Source: Sclerotiophoma versabilis | Taxonomy: Eukaryota; Ascomycota; Dothideomycetes; Pleosporales; Didymellaceae | Direction of reading: 5' to 3' | Length of the DNA: 64,000 nucleotides | Assembly: GCA_012274445.1 (NCBI GenBank) | Contig: JAAROD010000095.1 | Location: forward strand, 1 to 64,000 | Part shown: piece by piece, positions 48,048 to 60,450 of the stretch | How the letters are laid out: the number at the start of each line of letters is the position of its first letter | How positions within the stretch are numbered: the stretch's first letter is position 1 | The notes under the pieces: generated by a model | What the model was told of the DNA's origin: nothing | The model's input: the letters and a program-made list of their open reading frames with translations, nothing else | Databases searched by the model: none | Position numbers and translations under genes: made by a program

Positions 48048-48859
48048 ACTGTAGAAGACATCTAGACAGAGGAATTAAATAATAATGTAGCATATATATC
48101 CAGCCTAGCTAAATCTGCAAGACGCTGTTTTGATAGAAAGACTGTACACATCTCGGTCATCGATCTCTCTTCTTTGACGTTCCAAGAAACATCTTGTTAG
48201 TCTCGGAATAGGGATATATCGCAATGTTGTTGGTTTTCAAATGTCCTTCTGCACTGAGATTGATGGCTAAGCACACACCTGCCCAGTGTCAGCGTTATGT
48301 GAGAGCAGTACTCTCTCTTTAATTGAACAAGACATCTCCACATCCAATACATCTCGATGTACAGTGATGTAGCTTTTTAAAGCGATGTCTGAAGGCCGAA
48401 AAATCTCTCTTGGTACCTCCATTGGAGTTATTGATAAGGGTCAGCTCTTTGGTTGAGCCAGGAAACCAAGACGTCCGATTCTTGGGCTGTTCATTGCAAG
48501 ATACATTGAATTCGGTGCACTATGCGAATGCGCTTCGAAATAGCCATGCCATCAATAGCCCTGAGCTCATCAGCCACTGCGAAACTACTCGCTTTCGTAT
48601 CTCAACCTACCAATTTCAAGCGCGCTTTACTTAGTGGATACCGCAATGGCAACTTCTTCGCCTTATCTGCCGCTTAACTGCACGATGAGGCCAGGTTTTT
48701 GGTAGAAGCCGCAGTTCTTCTCATCGCAGAGCACACTCGCACACGTCCTAGAGCCCTCCTTCTACGCCTCTGCCACACCCCAGTGCGCAAGCAACTTGCT
48801 TACTCCAATGCCTTGATAGTCGGGGTGGAGGCCACATACATGCAAGTCCCAGCGCTCGG
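48048..48859. other. Intergenic region with no intact gene
   Basis: This holds the 3' flank of the kinase and the degraded front of the permease pseudogene. The expected N-terminal membrane segments of the permease cannot be read in one frame before 48,860. Confidence 0.45.
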
Positions 48860-50279
48860 ATCTGGGATTACCTGATCTGCATGCTTTGTTTTGGCTTTGT
48901 CACAGCTTCGCTGGCGGAAATGGGTTCGATGTAAGTCCTCGGAGTTTTGATCGAATAAGCCTGACTTTCTCAGGGCTCCAAAATCTGGTGGGCAGTATCA
49001 CTGGGTCAGCGAGTTTGCGCCGCCAAGCTGTCGAGAGTTTGTCAGCTACAACGTGGGTTGGCTAGGAGTCTTGAGTTGGCAGACCGCAGCTGGATTCGTA
49101 ACCTACCTCACCGGTGAACCAATTCTTGCTCTCATCATTCTAAGGAACCCTTCTTACACACCAGAACCTTCGCATGGTATGTTGATTATTTAGGCGATTA
49201 TGGCGGTCTGTCTGTTCTTCAACGTCTTTTGTGCAACAAACCTGTCACTGGTCGAAGGCACCATTGTCATACTCCAACTTGCTGGCTTCTTCGCGGTCAT
49301 CATCCCTCTGTGGGTCATTAGCGACTAGGGACCTTCTGGAGATGAATTTACCGCCTTCGGAGACAACATGATGTGGAGCAGTGTCCCATTAGGCACTATA
49401 GTCAGCTTGACAGGGGCCTCTGGCTGCTTTATTGGTATTGAAGCTAGAACTCACATTTCCGAGGAAGTACGCAACGCGCCTCATTTCATTCCTCGCGCGA
49501 TAACGTTGACATGGCTTGGCAACGGTATCATGGGATGGATAATGGCCATGATCTTTTTCTTCTGCGTCGGTGACACGATGTCGGTATTATTGACGCCGCT
49601 GGGGTCACACCAGATCCAGGTATCTCTCAACACAACTGGGTCCAAGGTCGGCGCCACCGGTCTGACCTGCATCACGCTGGTAATCGGTGACTTTGCTTGC
49701 GTCGCCGTCATGGCGAGGAATTTGCGTCAACTTTTCGCCTTCACTCGCGACAGTCGGGTGCCTTTCTCGAAGACCTTCATCCAGGTAAGCTCACTTATTT
49801 CAGCACCAATACAAACAGCCGAATCATCCATTCAGGCCTCGCCAAGCTTCAGAGTGCCGCTTGATCCATCGTACGTGACGATATTGTTCGTGCTCTTGCT
49901 GTCCGTGATCACCTTGGGTTCGGCCGCAACATTTCAGCAGATTCTTGCCCTTGGTGTCTAGGCAATATTGATGACATACATGATGTCCATCTCTCATGTC
50001 GCATTAGAAAGACTTTGTAGTGAGTCGCTGCTGCCATCTAAATTCAATCTTGGCAAATGGGGGTTGCCCATCAACTTCATCGCAGTACTGTTTCTGCTTT
50101 TCTTGTGGATCTGGATCTTGGCTTTCTTTCCATTGGTACCAAACCCAGCACCCGCCGACATGAACTGGGCAATATTTGGATATGGTTCTGTCATCATCTT
50201 CGCTCTTGTTTACTATGTGTTTTGTAGTGGTCGACACATCTATATCAGGCCTGTCGAGTATGTGCGAAGAAGTCAATAA
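48860..50279 (+). pseudogene. Amino-acid/GABA-type permease pseudogene
   Basis: From IWDYLICM (48,860) onward the sequence follows fungal APC-family amino-acid permeases of the GABA/choline type, with SGGQYHWVSEFAPPSC, EEVRNAPHFIPRAI, RQLFAFTRDSRVPF and a C-terminal region ending HIYIRPVEYVRRSQ. Introns fit at 48,931-48,973 and 49,785-49,835. Three in-frame TAG codons interrupt it at 49,191, 49,326 and 49,959, while the reading frame is otherwise open. The N-terminal roughly 80-100 residues are missing or scrambled. The family imports amino acids or related amines across the plasma membrane. TAG from CAG or TGG is the change RIP makes, so damage spreading from the nearby repeats is a reasonable inference. 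The gene is very likely dead. Confidence 0.85.
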
Positions 50280-51793
50280 GTTCGCGGCAGTGAGTGGCAA
50301 CGGGATGATTGGTTGATTTCTTAACTAACATCCTGCGGTTCCAAGACAAACTCATCCGTCCCTTGACCTCCCGGAGGTTACTATCAACATGCTGTGCTAT
50401 GTAATCACTAGTGCGAGGTCCAGCCGGAGAAAGCGATATTTGTAGTAGAGATCGAGGCTATAAGAACCCGCAGCCGAGTAGAGCTCCGCTCTGAGGAGAG
50501 CGCGCGCTGCACAGTGTTCAAGTAGCACCTGGGTAGGCAGCCTCAATAGCAATCAACAACCGAGTTACTTATGAAGTGACTGCTATGCAGTGCATCGAAA
50601 TGACGGGGACATCCACCATTGTCGATGGAAACAAAGGCGTAGAAAGGCCAACCAGAAGAAAGAACGATCGTGTGCTGAAACACGTGACTATCTATCAACA
50701 AATCATCAAGACAGGACGCAGATTATCGGATGATAGAACATGGATGGCAGAGTATGGACTAATCTAGGTAAGAAGCGCCTAATATCAGGCTAATCTAGTA
50801 GGCTTAGTGTTGAGCCCTATTCCTGTTGGCAAAAAGAGAAGAGAAGAGAAGAGAATAGTAGAGAATATAGAGCTGCAGATTGATAAAGTTGGGCTACATT
50901 ACTCCTCAAAAACAGCAGCGATTTGCTTATCATTATCCACAATACAACACTATCGTCCTCCTATCTCTATCTTGCCCTAAGTGTCCTAATAGTTCCTGAT
51001 AATCATGTAGGGATTCTAAGATTTCTATGTGGGATCCAGATAGGCACAGCGCGAAGCTCCGTAGACTAGATGTTTGAAGGTCACTGATAGAACCAAAACT
51101 AACATGAATACAAAAAGAGGGATAGCTTCAACGAAAACAAAAATAGGATTAAGACTACTAACCGCGACATACCTTAATTTGATAGACTTACTGCTGCAAA
51201 CCAGATAGGCCGATTTAAGCCTGGCCTGTCAGCCTGAAACAAAGGGTCGGATTAGACGCTTGAATAGGAACGCCTACGAGCGCGACACCGATATTCTGCT
51301 GCACTTGAACCGACGGGGCAACTTAAAGGATGGCTCAGAATACGCAGTAAGTCACAGGCGCAGAGACTGAAGGAGTCACCGAGATACCAAATATACAAGA
51401 CATTGTGCAAGATTTTCTCAACTCTGTCAGCTAAGTAACAAAAATGCTAGTACTATGGCGTTGGCGATGCAGCAGGGCAGACGCAAAAGAGCATCTGTTG
51501 TAAGCGACCGTTCAAAAGAAAGGGCAAGCTCTCTACAAAGGGATTAGTACGAATGTACAACAGCCCCAACTTACAAAATGCAATCCTACATAGCTTGTTC
51601 TGGTTAGCACGTGATGTCTACTAATACCTGGTTATGTGAAATCAAGATATGCAGTTAAAAGAGTGAATTGGATATTTACAGCGACAAGCGTCAAGCTCGT
51701 CAAAGAGAACTATATACTGCAAAACTCGCGACGACGATTCACCAACCCAGCGACACGGACTCATTTTTAACTCCCAGTACGACCTGCAGCGTC
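50280..51793. other. Intergenic region
   Basis: This is 1.5 kb of ordinary composition. An AGAAG microsatellite lies at about 50,836-50,860. Short open frames are present but none has recognisable content. It includes the 3' flanks of the permease relic and of the GH62 gene. Confidence 0.5.
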
Positions 51794-52774
51794 CTATCGC
51801 TGCAGCGTCAGGACACCGGGCCGGTAAGGGAGCACGTTGTAGTTGCTAGGGTTGATCTTGGGATCGCGGCCCTGGTAGAACATCTGCAGGTTGCAGGGGT
51901 CGACAGTCATGGTCTGATCGGGGTTGGCACGGTACAGGTCACCGTGGCTGATGTCATTGGTCCAGGTAGCACCGCTGTTGGCCTTGCCGGCGAACGGGTT
52001 TCGCTCAGAAGCAGCCTGGGGCGTCCAGGCACCGTCGAGCTTAGTGGCGGTGAAGCTGCGGAAGTAGCGGCCCTGGGCGCCGATTGCCTCGACGATCATC
52101 AGGTACTTGGGGCCGTTGGCGGCGGCGCCAGCGAGTGTGTAAACTTGCACGGCTTCGAACAGGTTGGCTAGGCTGTCGGTCATCACCACGGTGCTCGCGG
52201 TGCCAAAGTTGCCGGGGAAGTTGCCGATGGGCATGCTCGCGCGGTAGATGCTGCCGTTGTCGCCAGCGAAGAAGAGGTACATGTTGTTCGAGTCGCCGAT
52301 GACGGTCTGGTCGATGGCGCCGGTGTTCGAGTTGGTGATTTTACCAGTGAACAGGGGCTGGGGAGCGCCCCAGTTGTTGACGTTGGATGGGTCGTTGCTG
52401 GTGCGGTAGGTGAAGGTGGTAGGGCCCCACTGGGAGGCTAGGACCCAGATCTTCTTCGGGGCGAAGTAGAAGAGCGTGGGCGCAACGGCACCGAAGGACT
52501 GAGCATTCTGGGGGGCGGTGGCCAGGTCGGTCCAGTTGTTGACTTGGCCGAAGTTGAAAGAGCCATAAATACCGGCAGAGTTGGCGGTGGAGCCGTAAAC
52601 AAGCTTCTTGCCGTTGTACTGGACGGTAGTGAAGTCCTTGATAGCGACCCAGCCGTTCTTGGGGCTGGCAAGAGGCCCGCTTGAGGACCACTTGTAGCTC
52701 GAAGGGAGGCTGCAGGCAGCCTGGCTGGTGGCAGCGGAAGCCAGCAGCACGGACAAGACGCTGTTGAGATGCAT
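51794..52774 (-). CDS. GH62 alpha-L-arabinofuranosidase, secreted
   Basis: This is a 326-residue single-exon gene. Residues 1-20 are a secretion signal ending near SQAAC. The rest is a complete GH62 catalytic domain, a five-bladed beta-propeller that removes arabinose side chains from arabinoxylan outside the cell. Expected catalytic positions are Asp47 (IKDFTT), Asp155 (GAIDQTV) and Glu207 (LFEAVQ). The length is that of single-domain family members; there is no carbohydrate-binding module and no linker. The coding sequence is GC-rich with strong codon bias, suggesting high expression. The start is the ATG directly before the signal peptide. It implies growth on plant cell walls. Confidence 0.96.
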   Translation of the reverse strand: MHLNSVLSVLLASAATSQAACSLPSSYKWSSSGPLASPKNGWVAIKDFTTVQYNGKKLVYGSTANSAGIYGSFNFGQVNNWTDLATAPQNAQSFGAVAPTLFYFAPKKIWVLASQWGPTTFTYRTSNDPSNVNNWGAPQPLFTGKITNSNTGAIDQTVIGDSNNMYLFFAGDNGSIYRASMPIGNFPGNFGTASTVVMTDSLANLFEAVQVYTLAGAAANGPKYLMIVEAIGAQGRYFRSFTATKLDGAWTPQAASERNPFAGKANSGATWTNDISHGDLYRANPDQTMTVDPCNLQMFYQGRDPKINPSNYNVLPYRPGVLTLQR

Positions 52775-54133
52775 GGTGAATTGAAAAAACGAGTGTGAGT
52801 TGAGAATTGAAAGAGCGAATGTGGATGGTTGGTGATTGTTAAGACCGGTCCATTAGGACATGTTCATATGTTGTGTCCATCAACGCTCATCTCAAAGCTC
52901 AGACATCATATTGACTCGCCTTGTTTCCCATAAGGTAGAACTTAGTTGCCCCCACCGGTAGAAAGGGTCTATAGACCAGGCATCCTTGCACTGATGATCT
53001 TGAAACGCGGCGCACAGACCAAAGCGGGAAAACAGAACGGCAAAACGAGCTACGGGAGCGCGCAGCCGAGTATGAAGGATGAGAGTTCATTGATGTAAAA
53101 GGAGACCGAGGTCGTACGTCTCGCCGAACTCGTATACTTAATCTCGTCTGCGCCCGTTGCGGAGGATAGTGAGCTTGGCTGTGGGGAAACAAGACGCCAT
53201 TCTGCTCTAGATGCCGCTGAAGCTTCACCTGACAGCTTGTTGTTGCTTGGCATTTGTGTTTCCAGAAGCCTAATTGATGTGTCGAGCACAGTCGTGGGTG
53301 GAAGAGTGGCGCATTGATAGCCGTTTAAGCATTGCATGAAGTCACTTTTAATCTGGCGTTTGGGCCGATTATCGTTCGGAGTCTCGCCGATGTGACACAC
53401 TCAGTGTTTGAAGTTCATTATTGGTGGTAAAATCTCATTCATTAAGGATACACGCGCCGGCCTGCTGAACGTGGTGTTCGTTGCCAGACACATGCGCTGT
53501 GACCATAACATGCTCAAATTGAGTGTTTATGTCGGTCGATATTGGCGTTCGACGATGTTTTGATCTACATCGTAGCATGCACGCAACTTTAGCGACCTGC
53601 GCCACTCCATCGCCATTGGCTCAGCTTCCTCGTGACTTTAGATGTTCGGTACGTCTGACATCACTTCGTTTCCAGCAGTTCGCGAGACGCCCTGAAGGTG
53701 TGTCTTCGAGAAAGGCGCTCACTAGACATCCATCTAGGCTGCTTCTGAATGCGATGAGCCGTCAGCCCTGTCGTACGCTATGCGATTACGACACCCCGCC
53801 TAGCCTCTCAGTTCCACGACTTTACTTGAAGAAGTTGTAGCAACAGAGTAATTCATCGTCGTATTTACTGAGTGAATCTGCTCTGATGTCAGCCAAACTC
53901 GTTACGTCTGTTCCAGAACCCCTGCCCCCATTAAGTAACATACCGGCTCAGGTACTCACATCTGTCTCGGTCCCGACGGTCTCGTAGTCCCGACAGAGGC
54001 CAGAACGTCCGCACAGAAGAATCCAGAACATGCTCCACTGAGGTGGATCGTGTGTCCTCCGAGCTCCACGCTAGGCCCGGTGCTCCTTAACTGTTCATCC
54101 CCATGACCGCCAACTACCCTCTCGCTTATAGCC
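52775..54133. other. Intergenic region
   Basis: About 1.36 kb holds the GH62 promoter on its left side and the 3' flank of the dehydrogenase on its right. Several short open frames on both strands carry no recognisable domain. No RNA gene is seen. Confidence 0.5.
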
Positions 54134-55455
54134 TCAATATCCATGCCTACCCAATTCTGCCTCCGTCCACTCCCAAAGCTTCTTCTGCAGCCCTTCATCT
54201 CTCGCATTCCCACTTCCCTTGCTCTTCACACCGATAGGTTTGTAATACGCGCCGTTTACCAGATCTTCTTTCCGCGCAGTCGCAGCCCACGTCTGGTTCA
54301 ACGCGCCTCCAGCCGTACTCTTGAAATGGCCGGGGATCACGAAGAAGAAGAGGCCATAGACCCATAGGCCGGCTTTGAGAAACATATTGGCGCGCAGGGA
54401 CTGGAATAAGTCGGTGAAGATAACGCCGGGGTGGATGCTGACGGAAGTGAGTTGGGGGTGTTGCTGTGCTAGTTCGCGCGCGAAGAGCAGATTGCTCAAT
54501 TTCGATTGCCCGTAGCGCTTCCATGTGCCGAGCTGCGAGAGCGCTTGCTGGTCGAAGATTAGACCGCCAGGTACGTTGAAAGCGTGGCCTGCACTACTTA
54601 GTGTAACGACGCGCGCGTCGCCGTGAGAAGAGGCAGTGCGTAGGAGTGTCGGCAGGAGCAGCTTGGTTAGCAGCGCATGGCCCATATGGTTGGTGCCGAA
54701 CTGGGTCTCATATCCTTCTTTCGTGGTGCCGTAGGGACACGCCATTATGCCTGCGTTGTTGATGAGGATGTCGAGCCGCGTCTCGGCGCGCGTGAACATA
54801 GATGCTGCGTCGGCAATAGAGGAGAACGAGGTGAGGTCGAGGGGAAGGTAGATGACCTCACAGCATCCTGGGACAGAGGATTGAATATCTGATATAGCAG
54901 CAGCGGCTTTCGAGGCGCTGCGGGCGGCAAGATAGATCCGCTGGGGCCTGTGGGCCGATAGGTAGGTTATTGTTTGCTTGCCCAGGCCTGCATTGCCTGA
55001 GAGATGTCAGTCATAAGGTTTGCGTGCGGGGGGGATGACATACCGCCCGTCACAAGAATGACCTTGCCATCCAAGCTGCCTATATCTTTCGCTGGATTGA
55101 ACGAGACCCCCATCCTGAAGCTTGCGAGTGTATCGATGATCTCTGGGAGTAAGAAGCCGGAACCAAGGAGTAGAACGGTGTGTATAAACTCAAGGATTTG
55201 GCGGAACCGGTGCGATGCAGAGGCAGAGAATCCGTTCGATGCAGGAGCAGACAATCCGCTCGATGTAGAAGCAGAAAGAGGCCGATAGTCGTCTGAAGTC
55301 AAAGAGGAAGACAAAGAGGAAGTCACCATAATGCAACAGCCAATTAGTCCGGCAAGGCGACTTGAGGCCAGCGAACCAGCAAACCAGTGAACTAGTTTCG
55401 AGCGTTGCGCGTTTCGACGTGTTGGCGGATGATCTTTCGCGTTGAGCCGAGGCAC
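54134..55455 (-). CDS. Short-chain dehydrogenase/reductase, retinol-dehydrogenase-like
   Basis: There are two exons, 55,455-55,044 and 54,996-54,134, with a 47-base intron (GTATGT..CAG) inside the cofactor-binding motif. Splicing gives TGGNAGLG, the Rossmann motif of NAD(P)-dependent SDR enzymes. NNAGIM and the catalytic YGQSK follow in exon 2, along with a Ser-rich LSSAGH block. The substrate cannot be told; relatives act on retinol-like or lipid alcohols and ketones. The start is uncertain. The longest frame gives 424 residues, ATG at 55,329 gives 382, and a third ATG just before GVSFNPAKDIGSLDGK would give the usual SDR length. The extra N-terminus has imperfect Ser/Ala repeats and a hydrophobic segment (FIHTVLLLGSGFLL) that could anchor it in a membrane. 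Confidence 0.9.
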
Positions 55456-57721
55456 GAGTGGGAAGCCCCACTTTTCCTATGACAACCAATCGTCCCTCAC
55501 TACTGACCAAGGTCCCTCACTATTGACCAAGTTTGTGCGCAATCGAATATCTGGCGATACATGTTTGAGCTCGTTTAAAAAGTATCAAGCTTTTCTACTA
55601 AGAAGAATGCCTGCTACTTACCTGTAAACGTAGAATAAAAACCAACATCCGCCTTTTAATCATTCACTAAAACAAGTGATTGTAGACAACTCTACAACGA
55701 TATGGCAAACGAGGCAAAAATATAGACAAAGTGGTGTCCAAATTTTAGCTTCTATTCATCTAAAAGCACAACAGAAAGGGATACACTGTGTCTCAATTAT
55801 GAAAAAAAAGCAGACACTATCTTCCCACCTGGTGATGCAGCCGTGTATATCTCCACAACGGACGAACCGACTCTGAAGATCCTCGAGGCTGTTGGATGCT
55901 AAGCATTCCGCACATCTCCGCTCTCTCACTCTCGTCGTAACCGTGACCGCAGCATATCAGGAGCTGTGGCGGTGATGACCGTCCAGTACAGGCATCATGA
56001 TATGTAACATCCGTCACTCTCCACATCTACAGCGAAGTGGAGCGTAAGTGCCAGAGAAGCATGAAGTGAATTTTGTGCTGAGCGCGGCAATCAGAACTTT
56101 GGGCCGTTAGTTTTATTCGGGTGGAGATAGGATACGAGGTGATTTTTAACATGTGCAAAACCCCCTTTGGGACTTGACTTGTCGAAGATCATGTCGGCAA
56201 ACCTTGTAGTTTAGTAGTTTTATGTCTATAATTGCTCGTACGACTTCTTCCCACGTCAGAACCACCGCCCCTTGTCGTTCCCCTCGAACCATGGGCGCCA
56301 TAGATGGTTTTCCTCGAGAGCTGGGTCTGCACTGAAGTACGTCTGGTGCGACCCGCTCATATACTACGCTTGAGGCGCAAACCTGGTGTGGACTGGCTTT
56401 GATTTCCTAACAACTAATTCTTGACTTCTGGCCTGGCAGGTACCAAGATGATCAACGCATTTCTCCCTTCCCTCCTCCATCGAAGACACGAGCTCATTGC
56501 ACTGCTCAATGTCTATGTCTGGAGTTCTCTTGTATGTGTACTCACTTGCTTACTTCCGCCAGCGGGAGGTGTCGTGAGTAAGAATGTCAATATGGTGTTG
56601 CCCGGACGATTGTACGCTTTCTGGAAATCTGGCCACAGCAAAAAGCAAGAGCGTTTGACCGTCGTACCTGATCAACGGGAGGAACTACGCTGCCAGAAGT
56701 GCTGCATCGGTCACACGGCCGTGGTAAATGTCCAAAGCCAGATGGCAAGTGTGACGATATCGAGCAACTGCTGGAGACCCGCAGACGCCGCATGGAGAAG
56801 AACTGTACCTCCCGCGTAGGGGATTGCAATCATGTCTGCGCTTTATAGCAATGCTAGACGGGAACCCACGACGCATTGAACAGCTACGGGACTTGGAAGG
56901 GTTCCGAGCGATTCAAGAAACTGAATGAGCTCCCCGTGGAATACGCCGGTGTTACGTGGAGGACTTTTGCTAAGAATGCATTCGACGAATCGCTCGTGAA
57001 ACGCGCTGATTTGTTGAGCAGCGCCACTGTAAAGTGTCAGTGACAACATGCGTCAGCTGTGAACAGATACTAGACTTGCTATTTCAAGTTATCTGGGTGT
57101 TGTCCGCCCGTCACCAGGTCGCTGACACCGCACAGCACCTGAGTGATGTCGACGACCTGATTACGCTAGACGACTCCGGGAGCGCCGCATCGATATTCGA
57201 AACCAGCAAAGTGTAGCACGACGTGCATTCACATCAGCAATCTCGGTTTGAGTATCAAATGAGTATCAAATCCGGGTGTCACAGCGAGAAGAACGTGTGG
57301 GCGCGGCAGCAGATCCGGGACTGTGATGTCACCCATAGTTGCTGTGATGAGTAACAAAGTCTAGCTGTAATGGATGATGATGATTGGTGCAGTAACCGCG
57401 GCCAACAATTCACGACTGTGTAAATTCATTTCCCAGCGAGAAAGACAAAGTGTACCTTATTAGAGAAAACAGGGTAGTGGGTGAAGGCAAAGTGACAGTA
57501 TTTGTGATTGAGTATGTATATATGTATGGAAATAGATTTTTACCTTCGACTTCCTACCAAGCACAATGTAGATGCTGGAAACAGCGGCGTGAGATCACAG
57601 ACGCAAGACATACACAGACATGCAACAATCGAAACTTACAGCAGGCAACGACGCCGCAATTGTAAAAACTTGATTCAAACCTAAACGCCGCGCTATGCAG
57701 AGACAAATATACTGATATGAC
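55456..57721. other. Long intergenic region, possibly holding decayed genes
   Basis: This is 2.27 kb without a convincing gene. A Cys-containing reading near 56,700-56,840 (CPKPDGKCDD, then EKNCTSRVGDC) and a short minus reading at 56,843-57,049 look protein-like but are too short and broken to call. The segment 55,560-55,850 is fairly A/T-rich. No tRNA or RNA gene is recognised. Confidence 0.4.
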
Positions 57722-59111
57722 CTAGACATCCCTCAAACTGCCCTCAACCGGCTTCCTCGGGACCCCCGCGTACTGCTGCCCCTGCGGTTGCCCCTGCGGC
57801 TGGAACGCTTGGTACGTCTGCTGTCCCGGATACGCACTCGGCGTGGCCGCCTGACTCCTACTTGGCACCGGGTCATACCCGGCATTCCCACTGCCAATGC
57901 CATATCCGGGCGTGTTGCTCCTTGGCTGGTCGTACGGCTGGACTGGGGCTGGGGCGTACGAGTACGGGTTTGCTGTGGTGTGGTAGCTTGGTGGGGCGGG
58001 GGAGTTGTAGCGCTCTGGAGACGGGTCGTAGGGGCTCTGTTGGGCGATGTTGTCGTAGGGCTGGTTGTAGGGTTGCTGTTGCACAGGCGAGCGGCGGTCG
58101 TAGGGGTCGGCGGCCTGGCTGTATTGGCTGTATGATTGCGCAGGGGAAGGCCCGCGGTTGTACGCGTTCTGCGCATAGCCGGCGTTTGCGCTGTATGACG
58201 GTGCAGCGTTCTGGTTCTGTGCTGGCGAGCCTCGGCGGTCGTACTGGGACTGGTAGCCTCCTCCAAAGCCATATGCATCGGTTCCCTGCATAGGCGAGAC
58301 TGGGCTTCTCCCTGGCCCTGGAGACGCTCGCATGCCTGCGGCCACTGCACCTGCACCTAGGCCTGCAGCGACACCTGCAGCCGACGTGTTCGGCACGCTG
58401 TTGTTGTAGTTCAGCCGGTCCATCTCGACATCGCCCCGCTTCTCTGGCACGGCTTGCTCCTCAACCTCGACCTGCACGCTGCGCGCATCGTTCCAGCTCG
58501 GCATGGCGGGCAGTGCATCCTCGTTCACGGGCTTGCTGTGCGCATCAAAGGTCGCAAACTGCGGTTGCTCGGGGCCAGGGCCGGCAAACTTGGGGTTGAC
58601 CTGCGGGTTGAAGCTCGGGTTGGTCGGCTGGCGGGTCAGGCTGGGCGTGGCATGCGCCTGGTACTGTGTGTTGATCTGCGGCGGAGGCGGCGGAGGGGCG
58701 AACGAGCGCGCTTCAGCGTAGGGGTTGGGCGAAGCATAAGGCTGTTGAGGGTAGGGCTGCTGGGGGTACGGCTGTGGCGGCGGGTAGCCTTGGTTATCGC
58801 TCTTCATGCGCTGGTGTCCTGAGTCGCTGCTCCCACAGCAGCACGTGCAGCACTTGCAGCAGCACAGCACACATTCAGCACCGCAGCAGATGCAGCGTGC
58901 TATGCAGAAGATGACGCTGAAGGCGATGAGGCCGCCAAGGACAATGGCGACAATGACTGGCCATCTGTACTGCGTGAGTGTGGAGGACGAGGGGACAGGT
59001 GTCAAAGACTGACTTGCAGTAGTCCTTCGCCATGCAGTTGTCCCATGACGAGAGAGTCTCTTTTGCGTCCGCGAACGGGTCGCGAGGCGCGAGGGTGAAG
59101 CCCGGCTGCAT
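57722..59111 (-). CDS. Cys-rich single-pass membrane protein with Pro/Gln/Tyr-rich tail
   Basis: There are two exons, 59,111-59,014 and 58,964-57,722, with a 49-base intron (GTCAGT..TACAG), giving 446 residues. Splicing restores DYCKWPVIVAIVLGG, in which the exon 2 start completes the Lys codon. The short N-terminus (SSWDNCMAKDYCK) is followed by one membrane segment, then a dense Cys cluster (CCGAECVLCCCKCCTCCC). A long disordered tail is rich in Pro, Gln, Tyr, Ser and Asn. I recognise this as a conserved fungal type of unknown function. The Cys cluster suggests palmitoylation and placement at the plasma membrane, which is an inference. ATG 59,111 was chosen because it directly precedes the conserved N-terminus. 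Confidence 0.85.
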
Positions 59112-60450
59112 CGTGTGCAGACTCCCGGGGTTCAGTGAGTTGAGTTGATGGTGGGTATACAGAGTCCGGCCAGCGGTAGGCGCCGTTGTGTGCAACGTGG
59201 TACCAGACTTTGAGGAAGTGTTCACTTCATGCCACCCTGGCGTCCTGCGAACTGCGAGCTGCGAGCTGCGAACGGCGAAACGAGCGTGGAAGTCATCAGC
59301 GGGGGCGCCTCCTAGTTGAGTGGCCGCGCGCAAGGATGTTGGAGATCAAGATCAAACGCGTGCCGCACCACCGAAGCACGGACTGGGAAGACGCCAGGGG
59401 CTGATGGTTGGTGGTTTAGTTAAGGTTGCCGAGGAACGTTGCGCGGCTGTGAGGCGCAGCACTAGCGGAAGGATCACACGAATACGATGCTCCCGTACGC
59501 GTACGCAGTAAACGATTGCCTCGGCGTTGATAATTGCAGAGAGTACGTACACTTGCATGTATGACGGCACTACGGCGACTGCAAGGCAGATTTGGCCGAC
59601 AACTGAGAGTCCCTCAGCGCCAGCAAGTGAGGCAGGTTTGAGTTCGAAATCTACATATGCCAGATTCAGTGATGAACAAAGGCGTTGTGCAGCAGATATC
59701 CTAAATGTACCCTGCGCGAGGTTTAATGCTCTGAAGTTATAGCATAGACTATTACGTGAAGAACACACGGAGAAAGCGTAGAGTATATACCCGCAGTATA
59801 CTTCATCTCTGTAGCTAGCAGTACTAACCGGCTCAAACGTCAAGTGCATACGTTAAGCAATCCAGCACAACACAGCAGACATACAATATGCATATTTTGA
59901 ATTCTTTGAGCAATGCAGCCCAATTACAATTTGCAGGTGTGGGTACTGCGTGAAATCTGCATACATACTGCGTAGGTACTGCGTGGATACAGTTCTGCGC
60001 TGCAAAATAGTAGGTCTATAAGATACATGAGAAACGCGAGATACACGAGGTCTAGCAGGATTCCGCCATGAGATGGTAATACTAATACCGATACTGATAC
60101 GAGTACTACTACTGATACTAATACTGACACTGACACTGACACTGATACCGACATTAATACTGATACTGATACTGATGTCGATAGTAATGCTGATACTAAA
60201 GTCGAAGCTACTGAGGACCGCCCTACCTGTACAAAGAAACGCAACGCCAGCGATGGTGTGATGTGATGTGGTATCATGCTGAATATCCAAACAAAGGGGT
60301 GGGTGCAGTGCAATGCAATACAAGACTAGGCAGTGCAATGCGATGCACACCGGATATAAAGGTAAAGAAAGGGGATGTAGGTGTGTGGTGAGATGTTGAC
60401 TTTCTGCTGTCGAGCTCGCAGTCAGGTCCACGCGAAATACTGCTGTCGAG
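59112..60450. other. Intergenic region
   Basis: This contains the 5' flank of the membrane-protein gene and the 3' flank of the RasGEF gene. A microsatellite lies at about 60,073-60,200. A long minus frame runs through this DNA from the RasGEF gene, but only by ignoring its last intron. Confidence 0.55.
60073..60200. repeat. Imperfect hexanucleotide microsatellite (ACTGAT/ACTGAC)
   Basis: Repeats of ACTGAT, ACTGAC and ACTAAT run for about 130 bases in the 3' flank of the RasGEF gene. No function can be inferred. Confidence 0.8.

Noticed and set aside
53050..53400. A 116-codon minus frame between GH62 and the dehydrogenase
   Set aside because: It overlaps other frames, has no domain, signal peptide or neighbour context, and is as expected by chance in ordinary DNA.
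59853..60450. A continuous minus-strand frame extending the RasGEF protein by about 215 residues
   Set aside because: It arises only if the 60,535-60,581 intron is ignored. The spliced end fits the family, while the extension is low-complexity microsatellite translation.
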